From Thermoproteota archaeon (GTDB taxonomy: Archaea > Korarchaeota > Korarchaeia > Korarchaeales > Korarchaeaceae), in NCBI GenBank assembly GCA_027491415.1, contig JAOZFH010000016.1:1-32364 (forward strand): a stretch of 32,364 nt of DNA. The letters run 5' to 3'. Within the stretch, counting starts at the first letter, position 1; every line of letters starts with the position of its first letter. Below are positions 14,008-21,382 of this stretch, one piece after another. The position numbers and the translations under genes are program-made. The notes under the pieces were generated by a model. That model was not told the origin of the DNA. It searched no databases and saw only the letters and a list, made by a program, of their open reading frames with translations.

Positions 14008-15774
14008 CTACGGAGTGCAGATATCCTTTAGCCTCTGGTGGTAGTGCTCCAGCGCCCTCTGAACGTAGTCGGGGGATATCAGGCCGTGGGGACTCGGCGT
14101 TTCGAAGATCCTGTCCGGGATCCTGAGCCTAGACGGGTCAAAGCCCGCGTCCACCTTGAGCCTCATCCTCTCGCGGTAGATCCTCCAGCCGAGTTCCCGG
14201 AGGTCCTCTACGGAGCGCCTTATGCCGAGCGGGTCCAGGGCCTTGGAGACCATCTCTGGCCTGTAGATCCCCCTCGCAAAGAGGCACACGACTAGGCTAT
14301 TGAGGACCATTCTCCAGGCCTCCTCGGCCATGAGGTCGTCCACAACCTGCTCAGGATCTGGGAGCTCGGCCCTCTTTTGATCGTAAGAGTAGCCGGCGTT
14401 GTCGAGGTGGCTGTGCCTCCCGCCTATCAGGAAGCCGATGTGGGCGGCCGGGCCGGTGTGATACCCGGGCATCTCATTCCCGCCGAACGCCATGGCGAAC
14501 TCGGATCCTCCGTAGATCTGAGACGCCCTCTCCACACCCTGTGCCAGCGCAGAGTAGAAATCGTTCGGCTGCTCGACCAGCAGGGAGATTGCCCTCCTAT
14601 AGGCCTCGGCGTCACCCCACCTCAGCTTCACGATCGTGTCCCCCTCCCTGACCAGCCCGCGCTCCAGCGCCTCCGTGGCCCACGCCAGGGCGACGCCGGT
14701 GCTCATTGCGTCCAGCCCAACCCTCTCCACCTCGTGGATGAGCCTGAGGAGCCGCTTGGCGTCTCCAACCCCGAGCATGCTCCCGAGCGAGTAGGTAGGC
14801 TCGTAGTCGTAGGAAACGACCGTGGTCTTGTAGAAGTACTTCTCGTGGGGGTAGGGCTCTCTGATCCCCGCCAGGTGTATGCAGGCAACGGGGCAGCCGG
14901 AGCAGGCAGCCCTGCGGATCAGGTAGTTCTCGGCCATGTGCTCCCCCGAGATGCCCTCAGCCTGCTCGAACCTGCCCGACTTGAGGTTCTTGGTCGGGAG
15001 GGCCCCAATCTCGTTCAGGGGGAGGACGTTCATCGGCGTGCCTAGGTCGTGATACTTCCTCATTAGGTTGGACTTGGTGGAGAGTTCGTAGAGCTCGTCG
15101 TACACCTCCCTGTACCCCCTCCTGTCCGGGACCTCCAGGGATCGCCTTCCGGAGACCACTAGGGCCTTGAGCCTCTTGGCCCCGAATACCGCGCCGAGGC
15201 CGAGCCTCCCGAAGTGCCGGTAGGTCTCCGTGACCACGCAGGCGAACCTCACTAGCCTCTCCCCGGCCAGCCCAATCCTCATTATGGTCCTGAACCCGGG
15301 GTTCGGCTCCCTCTCCCTGATCACCCTGCCCACGGTCTCGCTGCTGGACATGCCCCACAGGGCACTTGCGTCCCTGAACTTCACCTCATCCTCGTGAACT
15401 GCGACGTACACCGGGGACTCGCTGGCCCCCCTGATCACTATCGCTTGGTAGCCGGCGAACTTGATGGCGAGGCTGCTCCTCCCCCCGGCGTAGCTCTCTC
15501 CGAGGTTGCCGGTGAGGGGGCTCCTGAACACCGCGACGGTCTTGGACCCCATCGGGTAGGCCCCATTGAACGGGCCCACCGCGAACACTATGCCGTTCTC
15601 CGGGCCCAGGGGATCGGCCCTCTCCACTCCCTCCTCCCTGGCGAGGGCTACCGCCAGGCCAACGCCCCCGAGGTACTCCTCGATCAGATCCCTCCGATCC
15701 TCCACCCAGGACCTCTTCCTGGTAAGGTCCACGTACAGGACCCTCGCCAGGTTCACCGGAAGCTTGACGGCCAC
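14008..15774 (-). CDS. Aldehyde:ferredoxin oxidoreductase family tungsten enzyme
   Basis: 588 residues from a GTG start immediately after the ferredoxin stop codon. It covers the whole AOR fold: N-terminal domain with GPFNGAYPMGSKTV and SPLTGNLGESYAGG (residues 67-98), then the pterin-binding centre region. Four cysteine ligands for one [4Fe-4S] cluster are present: C291-x2-C294-x3-C298 in CSGCPVACIH, and C497 in SLVVCLFARG. The family binds tungsten (sometimes molybdenum) in two pterins and oxidises aldehydes to acids, reducing ferredoxin at low potential. Substrate specificity (AOR, FOR, GAPOR, WOR) cannot be read from sequence. The tight pairing with a four-cluster ferredoxin resembles the YdhY/YdhV and WOR-type pairs and suggests that this ferredoxin is the electron-transfer subunit. 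Confidence 0.9.
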   Translation of the reverse strand: MAVKLPVNLARVLYVDLTRKRSWVEDRRDLIEEYLGGVGLAVALAREEGVERADPLGPENGIVFAVGPFNGAYPMGSKTVAVFRSPLTGNLGESYAGGRSSLAIKFAGYQAIVIRGASESPVYVAVHEDEVKFRDASALWGMSSSETVGRVIREREPNPGFRTIMRIGLAGERLVRFACVVTETYRHFGRLGLGAVFGAKRLKALVVSGRRSLEVPDRRGYREVYDELYELSTKSNLMRKYHDLGTPMNVLPLNEIGALPTKNLKSGRFEQAEGISGEHMAENYLIRRAACSGCPVACIHLAGIREPYPHEKYFYKTTVVSYDYEPTYSLGSMLGVGDAKRLLRLIHEVERVGLDAMSTGVALAWATEALERGLVREGDTIVKLRWGDAEAYRRAISLLVEQPNDFYSALAQGVERASQIYGGSEFAMAFGGNEMPGYHTGPAAHIGFLIGGRHSHLDNAGYSYDQKRAELPDPEQVVDDLMAEEAWRMVLNSLVVCLFARGIYRPEMVSKALDPLGIRRSVEDLRELGWRIYRERMRLKVDAGFDPSRLRIPDRIFETPSPHGLISPDYVQRALEHYHQRLKDICTP

Positions 15775-16179
15775 TCAGCTCACCTCCCTCATCTCGATCA
15801 CACCGTAGGGGCAGTACTCGACGCAGTAGCCGCAGTAGGTGCAGATGACAGGCTTGTCCACCTCCTCGTCCCAGAGGATGGCGCCGAACGGGCAGGCCTC
15901 GACGCAGTAGCCGCAGCCGATGCACTTGTTCGGGATCAGGCGAACCCCTCCACCGTCTCTGGGAAGTAGGGCATCCTCGGGGCAGACTTTGGCGCACGGT
16001 GGGTTCTTGCAGGCCCTGCACACGATGACGACGAAACCCCTCTCGACCCCGCCCGCGCTCCGGATGTGTATGGCCGTCTTACCGTAGCCGACCTCAGCGA
16101 ATCGACGGTTACATGCCAGCATGCAGCTCCCACATCCGACGCACAGGTCCGAGTCGACCACGGCGACTCGCCTTACCAT
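15775..16179 (-). CDS. Polyferredoxin, four [4Fe-4S] clusters, partner of the AOR-family enzyme
   Basis: 134 residues with sixteen cysteines in four C-x2-C-x2/4-C-x3-C groups: CVGCGSCMLAC (13-23), CRACKNPPCAKVC (54-66), CIGCGYCVEAC and CTYCGYCVEYC. This is the layout of the DmsB/HycB/YdhY type of electron-transfer subunit, with no signal peptide, so it acts in the cytoplasm. It ends exactly where the AOR-family gene begins (TGA directly followed by the GTG start), so the two are co-translated and most likely form a complex. The ATG at 16179 is about 40-50 nt below an AT-rich promoter. Confidence 0.92.
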   Translation of the reverse strand: MVRRVAVVDSDLCVGCGSCMLACNRRFAEVGYGKTAIHIRSAGGVERGFVVIVCRACKNPPCAKVCPEDALLPRDGGGVRLIPNKCIGCGYCVEACPFGAILWDEEVDKPVICTYCGYCVEYCPYGVIEMREVS

Positions 16180-16219
16180 CGGACGTCTCCGTCGGGATCT
16201 CGCGTAAGTAAACAGATAA

Positions 16220-16230
16220 CTTAATATTTC
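16220..16230 (-). promoter_or_regulatory. TATA element of the ferredoxin/AOR operon
   Basis: Minus-strand GAAATATTAAG, inside a strongly AT-rich block (16205-16250) that stands out from the GC-rich surroundings. It is about 45 nt before the ATG at 16179, giving an estimated leader of 15-20 nt. Confidence 0.5.
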
Positions 16231-16251
16231 ACTAATACATAATATCGATCG

Positions 16252-16797
16252 TTACCCCCTCCTGTCGAAGTAGGGGTTCTTACCCCTTGCCGCAAGCGGT
16301 ATCCCAAGGGCCACGGTCGATCCGGGGAGCAGCCCCAGGGAAATGGCGGCGTCTCCCACGCTGTACATGACTCTGTTGTCAACGTTGAGGAGGGAAGCGA
16401 GTTTGACGGCCGATCCAACCGCTATGCCCAGGTCCATGACCTTGAACTCACAGAATGGGCCTCTCATCGGCTCACCTCGGGATCTCCACGCCTCCACCCG
16501 CTCAGCACAGCTCGGGTATCCGCACATCCTGCAGTCCATGCCCAGCGCCTCCTGAGCCCTTGCGCCGATCACCACGACGCAGTCGGAGGCCTCAACGTTC
16601 CCGGCGTCCCTCTCGTAGAAGGAGTAGCCCCTCTCCCGAGAGAGTTCTCGCATCTTCTCCGCCAGCCTCAGCAGGCCGTCCCCCTTGACGATCGTGGCCT
16701 CGATCGAGTCAACCCCCTTTGCCTTTGGGGCGGTTCTCGCGGCTACCAGCATGAGTCGAGCAACCTGAATCACGGCCTCGAACCCCTGGTCCCTCAC
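16252..16797 (-). CDS. DUF2148 protein with an Fe-S (C-x2-C-x4-C) domain
   Basis: 181 residues from a GTG start. It matches DUF2148, a family of small archaeal and bacterial proteins with no assigned reaction. Residues 89-116 carry C89-x2-C92-x4-C97-x18-C116 (CRMCGYPSC and later GPFCEF), the spacing of the four-cysteine Fes domain that binds one [4Fe-4S] cluster in CODH/acetyl-CoA-synthase subunits and related proteins. The preceding SDCVVVIGA and the closing DLGIAVGSAVKLAS region are also family features. It lies 72 nt upstream of the ferredoxin/AOR operon on the same strand but is separated from it by that operon's own AT-rich promoter. A link to AOR maturation or electron transfer is only a guess. 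Confidence 0.78.
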   Translation of the reverse strand: MRDQGFEAVIQVARLMLVAARTAPKAKGVDSIEATIVKGDGLLRLAEKMRELSRERGYSFYERDAGNVEASDCVVVIGARAQEALGMDCRMCGYPSCAERVEAWRSRGEPMRGPFCEFKVMDLGIAVGSAVKLASLLNVDNRVMYSVGDAAISLGLLPGSTVALGIPLAARGKNPYFDRRG

Positions 16798-17044
16798 GGG
16801 GGGCTCTCCCAGGCGCCTTCGTCATAACCATTGTCGTCGTACCGCGGCCCAGATTGACGTCCTTGCCGAACTTGGGGAAACGCCTCGATGGTCGCCCCAT
16901 CTGCCCATTTTTCGACCCTCCAGAGTTGCCGGGACTATCTGAACTCCATTCCTTACGGGCGCTAAAATCGCTCATACACTGCCGGAAAACCACCCAACGG
17001 TTGTTGCCGGCAAGTCCTGCGTTCTCACGCGGGCCCCGATATAT

Positions 17045-17063
17045 GTTACCCTTTTCCGGTAAC
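17045..17063 (+). promoter_or_regulatory. Inverted repeat GTTACC-N7-GGTAAC upstream of the mutase operon
   Basis: GTTACC (17045-17050) and GGTAAC (17058-17063) form a perfect inverted repeat about 50 nt upstream of the probable TATA element. Related GGTAAC/TTACC elements lie in the dpp operon promoter region (28980-28985; 29270-29285). This could be an operator of the NrpR-like regulator, by inference. Confidence 0.4.
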
Positions 17064-17111
17064 GAGTAAATGGAGGGAAGTGATAAACATTTATGTGGTA
17101 TATTTGCTAGT

Positions 17112-17121
17112 GTTTTTAAGG
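17112..17121 (+). promoter_or_regulatory. Putative TATA element of the mutase operon
   Basis: GTTTTTAAGG, about 47-56 nt before the ATG at 17168, predicting a short leader of about 20-25 nt. An alternative TATA is TATATTTGCT slightly upstream, at about 17099-17108. Confidence 0.4.
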
Positions 17122-17134
17122 AACTGAGGATCGT

Positions 17135-17163
17135 CCACCCGGCAACACCTTACCGCTGGGTGG
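17135..17163 (+). promoter_or_regulatory. Hairpin CCACCC...GGGTGG next to the mutase start
   Basis: CCACCC (17135-17140) pairs with GGGTGG (17158-17163), ending 4 nt before the ATG. There is no Shine-Dalgarno before this start, so the element may affect initiation or be an operator at the transcription start. Confidence 0.3.
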
Positions 17164-17167
17164 TCGC

Positions 17168-18853
17168 ATGTCGTCCGGCGAGAAGAGTGAGGGAAGGCGA
17201 CCGAAGATCCTCGCCGCCGCCCTTGGCGAGGACGTCCACGTGGCTGGGATAATCAAGTTTCTGAGGCTGGCGGAGCAGGTCGGATATGAGACGATATTTC
17301 TGGGGCCGGCAAACACCCCCGAGGAGATAGTGGCGGCGATAAAGGAGACAGACCCCGACATAGTCGGAATAAGCTACAGGCTGATGCCAGAGTCCGGAAG
17401 GTACTGGATAGAGCGGTTCATAAGCGCGGTGAAGGAGGCTGGCCTGGAGGACAAGAGGTACGTGTTCGGGGGCACTCCGCCCGTCGCCGAGGTGGCCAAG
17501 AGCTTCGGGTTCTTCGACAGGGTGTTCAGCGGCAGGGAGACCATGGACGAGGTCGTGTCCTACCTGAAGGGAGGGGGCGAGGCTGGCAGGGGAGAAGAGC
17601 ACTACCCGCAGACCACCGTCGAGAGGATCGCCTGGAAGTACCCCTACCCCATCATCAGGCAGCACCTGGGGCTGAGCTCCGTCGAGGAGACCGTGGAGGC
17701 GGCCAGGAAGGTGGCCGAGTCCAAGCTCATCGACGTGATCTCAATAGCCCCGGACCAGGAGTTCCAGGAGAACTTCTTCCACCCGGAGAAGTGGGACCCC
17801 GGGAGGGCCGGGGCTGGAGGCGTGCCCATAAGGTCGGAGGACGACCTCATCAAAATCTACGAGGCCACCAGGACCGGCAACTACCCGCTTCTGAGGTGCT
17901 ACCAGGGCACCAGCGACCTGTTCAAGATGGCCGACCTCCTGGTGAGGACCATCAAGAACGCCTGGGCGGCCATCCCGATCTTCTGGTTCAGCAGGCTCGA
18001 CGGGAGGGGGCCCCTGGACCTAGTCGAGGCCATAGACGAGCACCAGAGGCTGATGGCCTGGCACGGCGAGAGGAACATCCCCGTCGAGCTGAACGAGCCC
18101 CACCACTTCGAGCTGAGGGATGCGCCCGACGTCATCGCGGTGGCCGACGCTTTTCTGTCAGCCTACAACGCCAAGAAGGCGGGTGTGAAGCACTACATCG
18201 CCACGCTGATGTTCGACCTCCCGCCTGGGATCTCGGCCGAGATGGACCTGGCCAAGCAGCTGGCCAAGATAGACATAATCAAGCCCCTGGAGGACGAGAA
18301 CTTCAAGATCTTCATACAGACCAGGACCGGCCTGTCCAGCTACCCGCCGGACCTCGACGCGGCCAAGGGCCACATGGCCTACTCCGTTACGATGCAGATG
18401 CACCTGAAGCCCCACATAATCCACATGGTGGCGTACACCGAGCCCGATCACGCCGCCACGGCCGAGGAGATCATAGAGAGCGGCAAGATCGTGCACCAGG
18501 TGATCAGCGACACGCTGCACGGCCTGCCCGACGTGACCAAGGACCCGAAGATCCTGGCCAGGAGGGAGGAGCTGGTGAGGGAGGCCAAGATCACGCTGGA
18601 CGCCATTAGGAAGATCGCTGACCCCGATGTCGAGGACCCGTGGACCGACCCCGAGACGCTCGCCAGGGCCCTGAAGGTTGGGATACTGGACGCGCCTCAC
18701 CTGAAGAACAACCCCTACGCCAGGGGAGAGATCGAGACCAGGATCATCAACGGGGCAGCCTACGCGGTCGACCCGGAGACCAAGAGACCCCTCCCCGAGA
18801 GCGAGCGCATCCAGAGGATCTTGGACGACTACTTCAAGGGAAGGCTCATCTGA
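17168..18853 (+). CDS. Cobalamin-dependent mutase-like protein (B12-binding domain fused to a glutamate-mutase-E-like barrel)
   Basis: 561 residues. Residues 12-135 form a B12-binding Rossmann domain with the base-off/His-on signature D22-x-H24-x-x-G27, a serine in GISYRL (66-72), and the glycine pair FGGTP (100-104) that cradles the nucleotide tail. Residues 150-500 look like an alpha/beta barrel with aromatic- and Arg-rich stretches, most like the catalytic E subunit of B12 carbon-skeleton mutases; the assignment to the glutamate-mutase group rests mainly on the adjacent MutL-type gene. In classic glutamate mutase the two parts are separate (GlmS, GlmE) with the B12 domain as its own protein; here the B12 domain is N-terminal and fused. 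Substrate is not predictable. First gene of a three-gene operon; next start is 30 nt on. Confidence 0.75.
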   Translation: MSSGEKSEGRRPKILAAALGEDVHVAGIIKFLRLAEQVGYETIFLGPANTPEEIVAAIKETDPDIVGISYRLMPESGRYWIERFISAVKEAGLEDKRYVFGGTPPVAEVAKSFGFFDRVFSGRETMDEVVSYLKGGGEAGRGEEHYPQTTVERIAWKYPYPIIRQHLGLSSVEETVEAARKVAESKLIDVISIAPDQEFQENFFHPEKWDPGRAGAGGVPIRSEDDLIKIYEATRTGNYPLLRCYQGTSDLFKMADLLVRTIKNAWAAIPIFWFSRLDGRGPLDLVEAIDEHQRLMAWHGERNIPVELNEPHHFELRDAPDVIAVADAFLSAYNAKKAGVKHYIATLMFDLPPGISAEMDLAKQLAKIDIIKPLEDENFKIFIQTRTGLSSYPPDLDAAKGHMAYSVTMQMHLKPHIIHMVAYTEPDHAATAEEIIESGKIVHQVISDTLHGLPDVTKDPKILARREELVREAKITLDAIRKIADPDVEDPWTDPETLARALKVGILDAPHLKNNPYARGEIETRIINGAAYAVDPETKRPLPESERIQRILDDYFKGRLI

Positions 18854-18883
18854 GCTTAGCGTGAACCTGCGGGAGGCGATTGG

Positions 18884-19969
18884 ATGAAGATAGCCGTGAT
18901 GGGAGCGGGCCACGGTGGAAAGGCCATGTCCGCCCACCTTGGGCTGATGGGGCACGAGGTCAGGCTCTACAACTACAAGGAGAAGGAGCCGGAGTTCAAG
19001 GTGGACCTCGAGGAGGTCAGGAGGAGAGGAGGGATAGAGCTGGAGGGGGCGGTGGAGGGCTTCGGCCCCATCGCCCTCGCCACCACCGACGCCGGGGAGG
19101 CCGTGAGGGGCGCCGACCTGATCATGGTGGTCGTCCCCGCCCACGCCCACAAGTACATCGCCCGGTCAGTTGCTCCCCACCTTCAGCCGGGTCAGAAGAT
19201 CCTGTTGAACCCCGGCAGGACCTTCGGGGCGATCGAGTTCAAGAGGATACTGGGTGAGAGGGCCGAGGGCGTGATAGTCGGGGAGGCCGAGACCCTGATC
19301 TACGCGGCCAGGGGGCTGTCGCCCACCAGGGTGAAGGTGCTGGGAGTCAAGAAGGAGGTCAAGCTTGCCGCCCTCCCAGCTCCCGACACCGGGGAGCTGC
19401 TGGACACTATCCGCCAGTTGTACCCGCAGTTCGACGGGGCCAGGGACGTCCTCGAGACCAGCCTGACCAACATAGGGGCCGTGTTCCACCCCACAATAAC
19501 GCTCATGAACGCCGGCTGGATCGAGCGCGGCGGGGACTTCGAGTTCTACGTCGAGGGCGCCAGCCCCTCCGTGTCGAAGGTGCTGGAGAGGGTCGACGCC
19601 GAGAGGGTGGCCCTGGCGAGGGCGCTCGACACCCGCGTCCTGAACCTGCTGGAGTGGCTTGAGGAGAAGTACGGAGCGAAGGGCAAGGATGTCTACGAGG
19701 CCCTGCAGAACAACGAGGCCTATAGGGGTATCAAGGCGCCCTCCACGCTCGCCGTCAGGTACCTGCTTGAAGACGTCCCCACCGGCCTGGTCCCATACGC
19801 GGACGTCGGGGAGCAGGTCGGCGTGAGCACTCCCGTGTCCAGGTCCCTCATATCCCTAGCGTCGGCGGTCTTCGAGAGGGACTTCTACGCCGAGGGGCGG
19901 AGCGCGAAGAACCTCGGGCTGGAGGGGATGTCTGCGGAGGAGATAGTGGCATTCGCGAGGGGCGAATAG
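18884..19969 (+). CDS. NAD(P)-dependent opine dehydrogenase-like protein
   Basis: 361 residues. The N-terminal Rossmann domain opens with VMGAGHGGKAM (5-15), the dinucleotide-binding glycines. LLNPGRTFGAIEF (107-119) and the C-terminal helical domain with TNIGAVFHPTITLMNAG (195-211) are hallmarks of the octopine/nopaline dehydrogenase family, where the histidine (H202 here) is the catalytic base and the asparagine (N196) helps bind the carboxylate. Family enzymes reversibly join an amino acid to a 2-oxo acid by reductive condensation, or split the resulting opine by oxidation. The gene lies between a B12 mutase and its MutL-type partner, with a 30-nt and a 3-nt gap, so it is expected to act in the same pathway. 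It is cytoplasmic, with no signal peptide. Ketopantoate-type reductases share the fold but lack this HP motif. Confidence 0.82.
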   Translation: MKIAVMGAGHGGKAMSAHLGLMGHEVRLYNYKEKEPEFKVDLEEVRRRGGIELEGAVEGFGPIALATTDAGEAVRGADLIMVVVPAHAHKYIARSVAPHLQPGQKILLNPGRTFGAIEFKRILGERAEGVIVGEAETLIYAARGLSPTRVKVLGVKKEVKLAALPAPDTGELLDTIRQLYPQFDGARDVLETSLTNIGAVFHPTITLMNAGWIERGGDFEFYVEGASPSVSKVLERVDAERVALARALDTRVLNLLEWLEEKYGAKGKDVYEALQNNEAYRGIKAPSTLAVRYLLEDVPTGLVPYADVGEQVGVSTPVSRSLISLASAVFERDFYAEGRSAKNLGLEGMSAEEIVAFARGE

Positions 19970-19972
19970 CCC

Positions 19973-21382
19973 TTGAGGGCCCTCCTCATAGACTTCGGCA
20001 GCACCTTCACAAAGGCCGTGGTGGTGGACCTGGCGGAGGAGCGGGTGGTCTCCTCCGCAAAGGCCCCCAGCACAGTGGACACGGACATCAGGCGCGGCCT
20101 GGCCGGCGCCCTGGAGAAGCTGGGGCTCTCGCTGAGCGACCTGTCCGATGGCCCGTTCGAGTACAAGCTGGCCTGCAGCAGCGCGGCCGGCGGCTTGAAG
20201 ATGGTCGTGGTAGGGCTCGTGCCGAAGTACAGCGCCGAGGCTGGCAGGCGGGCGGCGCTGACGGCCGGGGCGAAGGTCATTGGGGTGTACTCCTTCGAAC
20301 TCACCAAGAGCGAGGTGGCGTCGATAGAGGCCCAGGGACCTGACATCGTCCTCCTAACGGGCGGGACGGACGGGGGAGACAAGAGGACAATAACCCACAA
20401 CGCCAGGATGCTTGCCGCCTCCGGGCTGAAATGTCCCATCTTGGTGGCTGGGAACAAGGAGGCCAGGGACGACGTGGTGGAGATACTCTCATCGGCGGGT
20501 AAGGAGGTCTACTGGACCGAGAACATCATGCCGGAGCTGGGCAAGCTCAACGTGAGGCCCGCAAACGAGAAGATCAGGGAGATCTTCCTGAAGAGGATCA
20601 TTCAGGCCAAGGGGCTCGATAAGGTGACGAAGATGCTCCACATCCTCATGCCGACCCCCTCCGCCTCCTTGGGGGCGGCGGAGCTGCTGGCGAAGGGGAC
20701 CAAGTCGCTTAGCGGGATGGGCGAACTCCTCGCGGTGGAGATCGGCGGAGCCACGACCAACGTGTACAGCGTGGCCGAGGGCAAGTCGAAGCTCCCAGGG
20801 GTCGTCGAGAAGGGTCTTGAGGAGCCCTACGTGAAGAGGACCGTGGAGGGAGACCTGGGCGTCAGGGTGAGCGCGGAGTCGCTGATGGAGGCTGCGGGCT
20901 TGGAGAGGATCGTGTCGAAGATGAGGGAGTACGTGACGGACATAAGGCCGGAGGCCGTTGAGGAGCACATCCGCATGCTGCGCCGGCAGACCAGCTACCT
21001 GCCCAGGACCTACTTCGACTGGCTGGTGGACGAGGCGCTGGCAAGGTCGGCGGTGGAGCTGGCCGTGGAGAGACACGTTGGGAGGCTCGAGGAGATACCG
21101 ACGCCGATGGGCAGGTTCTACGTCCTCACGGGTAAGGACCTCACCGGGGTCGAGACCGTGGTCGGAACCGGAGGACCGATCGTAAACAGCAAGAGGCCGT
21201 GGAAGGTCCTCGGCGAGGCTGTCTACGACGAGTCCCGCCCCTTCGTTCTGAAGCCGAAGAACCCGGAGCTGTACGTGGACAGGGACTACGTTTTCTGGGC
21301 TATGGGCCTCCTCTCGGGCGAGGAGCCAGACAAGGCGCTCAAGATCCTGCTGGACTCGGTGTCCCCGGTTAGACGGGGATGA
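19973..21382 (+). CDS. MutL/GlmL-type protein (glutamate mutase accessory, ASKHA ATPase)
   Basis: 469 residues from a TTG start 3 nt after the previous stop. It has an actin-like ATPase fold: phosphate-1 motif LLIDFGSTFTKAVVVD at 4-19, LLTGGTDGGDKRT near 122-134 and the adenosine region LAVEIGGATTNVYSV near 250-264. GTGGPIVNS near 400 completes the site. This matches the MutL/GlmL family that is encoded beside glutamate mutase and ornithine aminomutase; it is thought to reactivate or chaperone the B12 enzyme, although direct evidence is limited. The name is shared with, but unrelated to, the mismatch-repair MutL. It ends 14 bases inside the convergent regulator gene, the tightest possible tail-to-tail arrangement. 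Confidence 0.85.
   Translation: MRALLIDFGSTFTKAVVVDLAEERVVSSAKAPSTVDTDIRRGLAGALEKLGLSLSDLSDGPFEYKLACSSAAGGLKMVVVGLVPKYSAEAGRRAALTAGAKVIGVYSFELTKSEVASIEAQGPDIVLLTGGTDGGDKRTITHNARMLAASGLKCPILVAGNKEARDDVVEILSSAGKEVYWTENIMPELGKLNVRPANEKIREIFLKRIIQAKGLDKVTKMLHILMPTPSASLGAAELLAKGTKSLSGMGELLAVEIGGATTNVYSVAEGKSKLPGVVEKGLEEPYVKRTVEGDLGVRVSAESLMEAAGLERIVSKMREYVTDIRPEAVEEHIRMLRRQTSYLPRTYFDWLVDEALARSAVELAVERHVGRLEEIPTPMGRFYVLTGKDLTGVETVVGTGGPIVNSKRPWKVLGEAVYDESRPFVLKPKNPELYVDRDYVFWAMGLLSGEEPDKALKILLDSVSPVRRG

Larger units (their letters stand above)
16798..17167. other. Divergent intergenic region with the promoter of the B12-mutase operon
   Basis: About 370 bases between the DUF2148 gene (minus) and the mutase gene (plus). 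The left two thirds (16800-17035) show only short frames without codon bias. The right third holds inverted repeat GTTACC...GGTAAC (17045-17063), AT-rich promoter elements (17090-17121) and a hairpin next to the mutase start (17135-17163). I found no cobalamin-riboswitch core sequence here on either strand. Confidence 0.5.

Noticed and set aside
12902-14044. Long plus-strand open frame of 380 codons opposite the SQR-like gene
   Set aside because: It lies antisense to a well-recognised flavoprotein and its predicted product has a shadow-like composition rich in Pro, Arg, Val and His. GC-rich genes often leave such open frames on the other strand.
16709-16993. Minus-strand open frame of 94 codons upstream of the DUF2148 gene
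   Set aside because: It overlaps the DUF2148 start in another frame, and the sequence has no recognisable domain or promoter.
16798-17167. Cobalamin riboswitch before the B12 mutase
   Set aside because: No conserved B12-box (GCCACTG-type) core was found on either strand, and these riboswitches are rare in archaea.
18158-19150. Minus-strand open frame of 330 codons across the mutase and opine-DH genes
   Set aside because: It runs antisense to two recognised genes and shows no motif or start signal.
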